This document shows, one piece after another, positions 6,756 to 7,312 of a stretch of 7,312 nt of DNA. Under the pieces are notes generated by a model that was not told where the DNA came from, searched no databases, and worked only from the letters and a program-made list of their open reading frames with translations. Source of the DNA: Acidimicrobiaceae bacterium (lineage in GTDB: Bacteria; Actinomycetota; Acidimicrobiia; Acidimicrobiales; RAAP-2); assembly GCA_003152555.1 (NCBI GenBank), contig PMAL01000149.1, positions 1 through 7,312 of the forward strand, given 5' to 3'. How positions within the stretch are numbered: position 1 is the first letter of the stretch; each line of letters opens with the position of its first letter. A program made the translations under genes and the position numbers.

Positions 6756-7312
6756 TCAGTCAAAGCTGGGCAGTTCTCGCGCCGCGCCGCGCCGCGCCAG
6801 TGTCGGCGCCCTGGCGTCCTTTTCGCTGACAATCGCTTCACCGGAAAGAGTCCACGGCACCCTGATCTCTTCGTCGAAAGGATTGATCTCTAGTTCCATC
6901 GGTCCATTGAAGGGCGAAGAGAGCAGGTAGCAGATCTCCGCCGACTCGCTGGTGACACAAAAGCCATGGGCCACGCCCACCGGCACCAATACCGAGCGAC
7001 CCGCATCAGCCGAGAGTTGAATGACTTCGAAGCGGCCAAACTGCGGGGAGCCCTCTCGGATGTCGACAATCACGTCGTCGAACTCTCCGAGGACGCAGGT
7101 GACCAGTTTAGCTTGGCCCTGGGGCGCGATGGAGTAATGCAGGCCACGCACGACATTGCGTTCGGACAACGACAGGTTGGCCTGCTCGGCATGAAAGTCA
7201 AGACCCGCGGCCGTCAGGTCCGGTAACCTAAACCACTCCCGAAAGAACCCGCGATCATCCGCGTGCACCGGGAAATCCAGCACGAACGCCCCGGGAATCG
7301 AGAGTTCCGTTA
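6756..7312 (-). CDS. rmlC: dTDP-4-dehydrorhamnose 3,5-epimerase-like cupin (RmlC family), 5' end outside the window
   Basis: The family epimerises C3 and C5 of dTDP-4-keto-6-deoxyglucose on the way to dTDP-rhamnose. 184 codons are visible; the frame stays open to the window edge and the first residues (TELSIPGAF) are typical RmlC N-terminal sequence, so the GTG at 7283 is not the start and only a few residues are missing. Counting from the first visible codon: DDRGFF at 18-23, RGLHY at 55-59 with catalytic His58, Lys68 in QAKLV, VVDIREGSP-like VDIREGSP at 82-89, and ICYLL at 126-130 with Tyr128 matching the catalytic tyrosine (Tyr132 of the M. tuberculosis enzyme). The following aromatic position, Tyr138 there, is Phe134 here. 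It is a cytosolic beta-barrel, normally a dimer. It has no obvious tie to nucleoside catabolism and may belong to an upstream sugar or cell-wall cluster. A 3-epimerase or 5-epimerase variant cannot be excluded. Confidence 0.85.
   Translation of the reverse strand, partial: TELSIPGAFVLDFPVHADDRGFFREWFRLPDLTAAGLDFHAEQANLSLSERNVVRGLHYSIAPQGQAKLVTCVLGEFDDVIVDIREGSPQFGRFEVIQLSADAGRSVLVPVGVAHGFCVTSESAEICYLLSSPFNGPMELEINPFDEEIRVPWTLSGEAIVSEKDARAPTLARRGAARELPSFD
6778..6798. repeat. Short tandem repeat, 5-bp unit x4
   Basis: Four perfect copies of GCGCC at 6779-6798, plus one matching base on the left, within the last codons of the rmlC-like gene, where they encode an Ala/Arg/Gly-rich tail. The unit is not a multiple of three, so gain or loss of a copy would change the reading frame near the C-terminus. 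In GC-rich coding DNA it may be chance. Confidence 0.7.

Overview
The window reads as chromosomal DNA of a high-GC Gram-positive bacterium, most likely an actinobacterium. Reasons are the GC-rich sequence, frequent GTG starts, an adenosine deaminase with the actinobacterial-style NTDN motif, and a trimeric-type purine nucleoside phosphorylase resembling mycobacterial ones. A free-living Acidimicrobiia-like lineage is a guess from overall gene style and cannot be fixed from sequence alone. No mobile element, RNA gene or CRISPR array was seen.

Layout. On the plus strand, positions 1-924 hold the 3' part of an adenosine deaminase gene (add), cut off at its 5' end by the window edge. Everything else lies on the minus strand. 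Read in transcription order these genes are: an RmlC-like dTDP-sugar 3,5-epimerase, 5' cut (7312-6756); a 48-nt gap; deoC (6707-5715); a full-length aldehyde dehydrogenase (5713-4247); a half-length, catalytically empty ALDH homologue (4254-3394); purine nucleoside phosphorylase (3394-2576); and an alpha-phosphohexomutase-family sugar mutase (2579-921). From deoC on, each gene lies 1 nt from or overlaps the next, so this is a compact, translationally coupled operon. It ends tail-to-tail with add, the two stop codons sharing one CTAG.

How the genes fit together. They form an almost complete purine (deoxy)nucleoside salvage and catabolism route. Add turns (deoxy)adenosine into (deoxy)inosine. 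The phosphorylase, with residues typical of 6-oxopurine specificity, releases hypoxanthine or guanine plus (deoxy)ribose-1-phosphate. The sugar mutase, in the absence of a DeoB-type enzyme here, probably moves the phosphate to C5. DeoC splits deoxyribose-5-phosphate into acetaldehyde and glyceraldehyde-3-phosphate. The ALDH probably oxidises the acetaldehyde.

The most interesting point is the ALDH pair. The second protein keeps only the N-terminal (NAD-binding-like) half of the fold and lacks the catalytic cysteine region. The pair looks like a naturally split version of the two-part ALDH16 enzyme, with the two halves overlapping by 8 nt and each having its own ribosome binding site.
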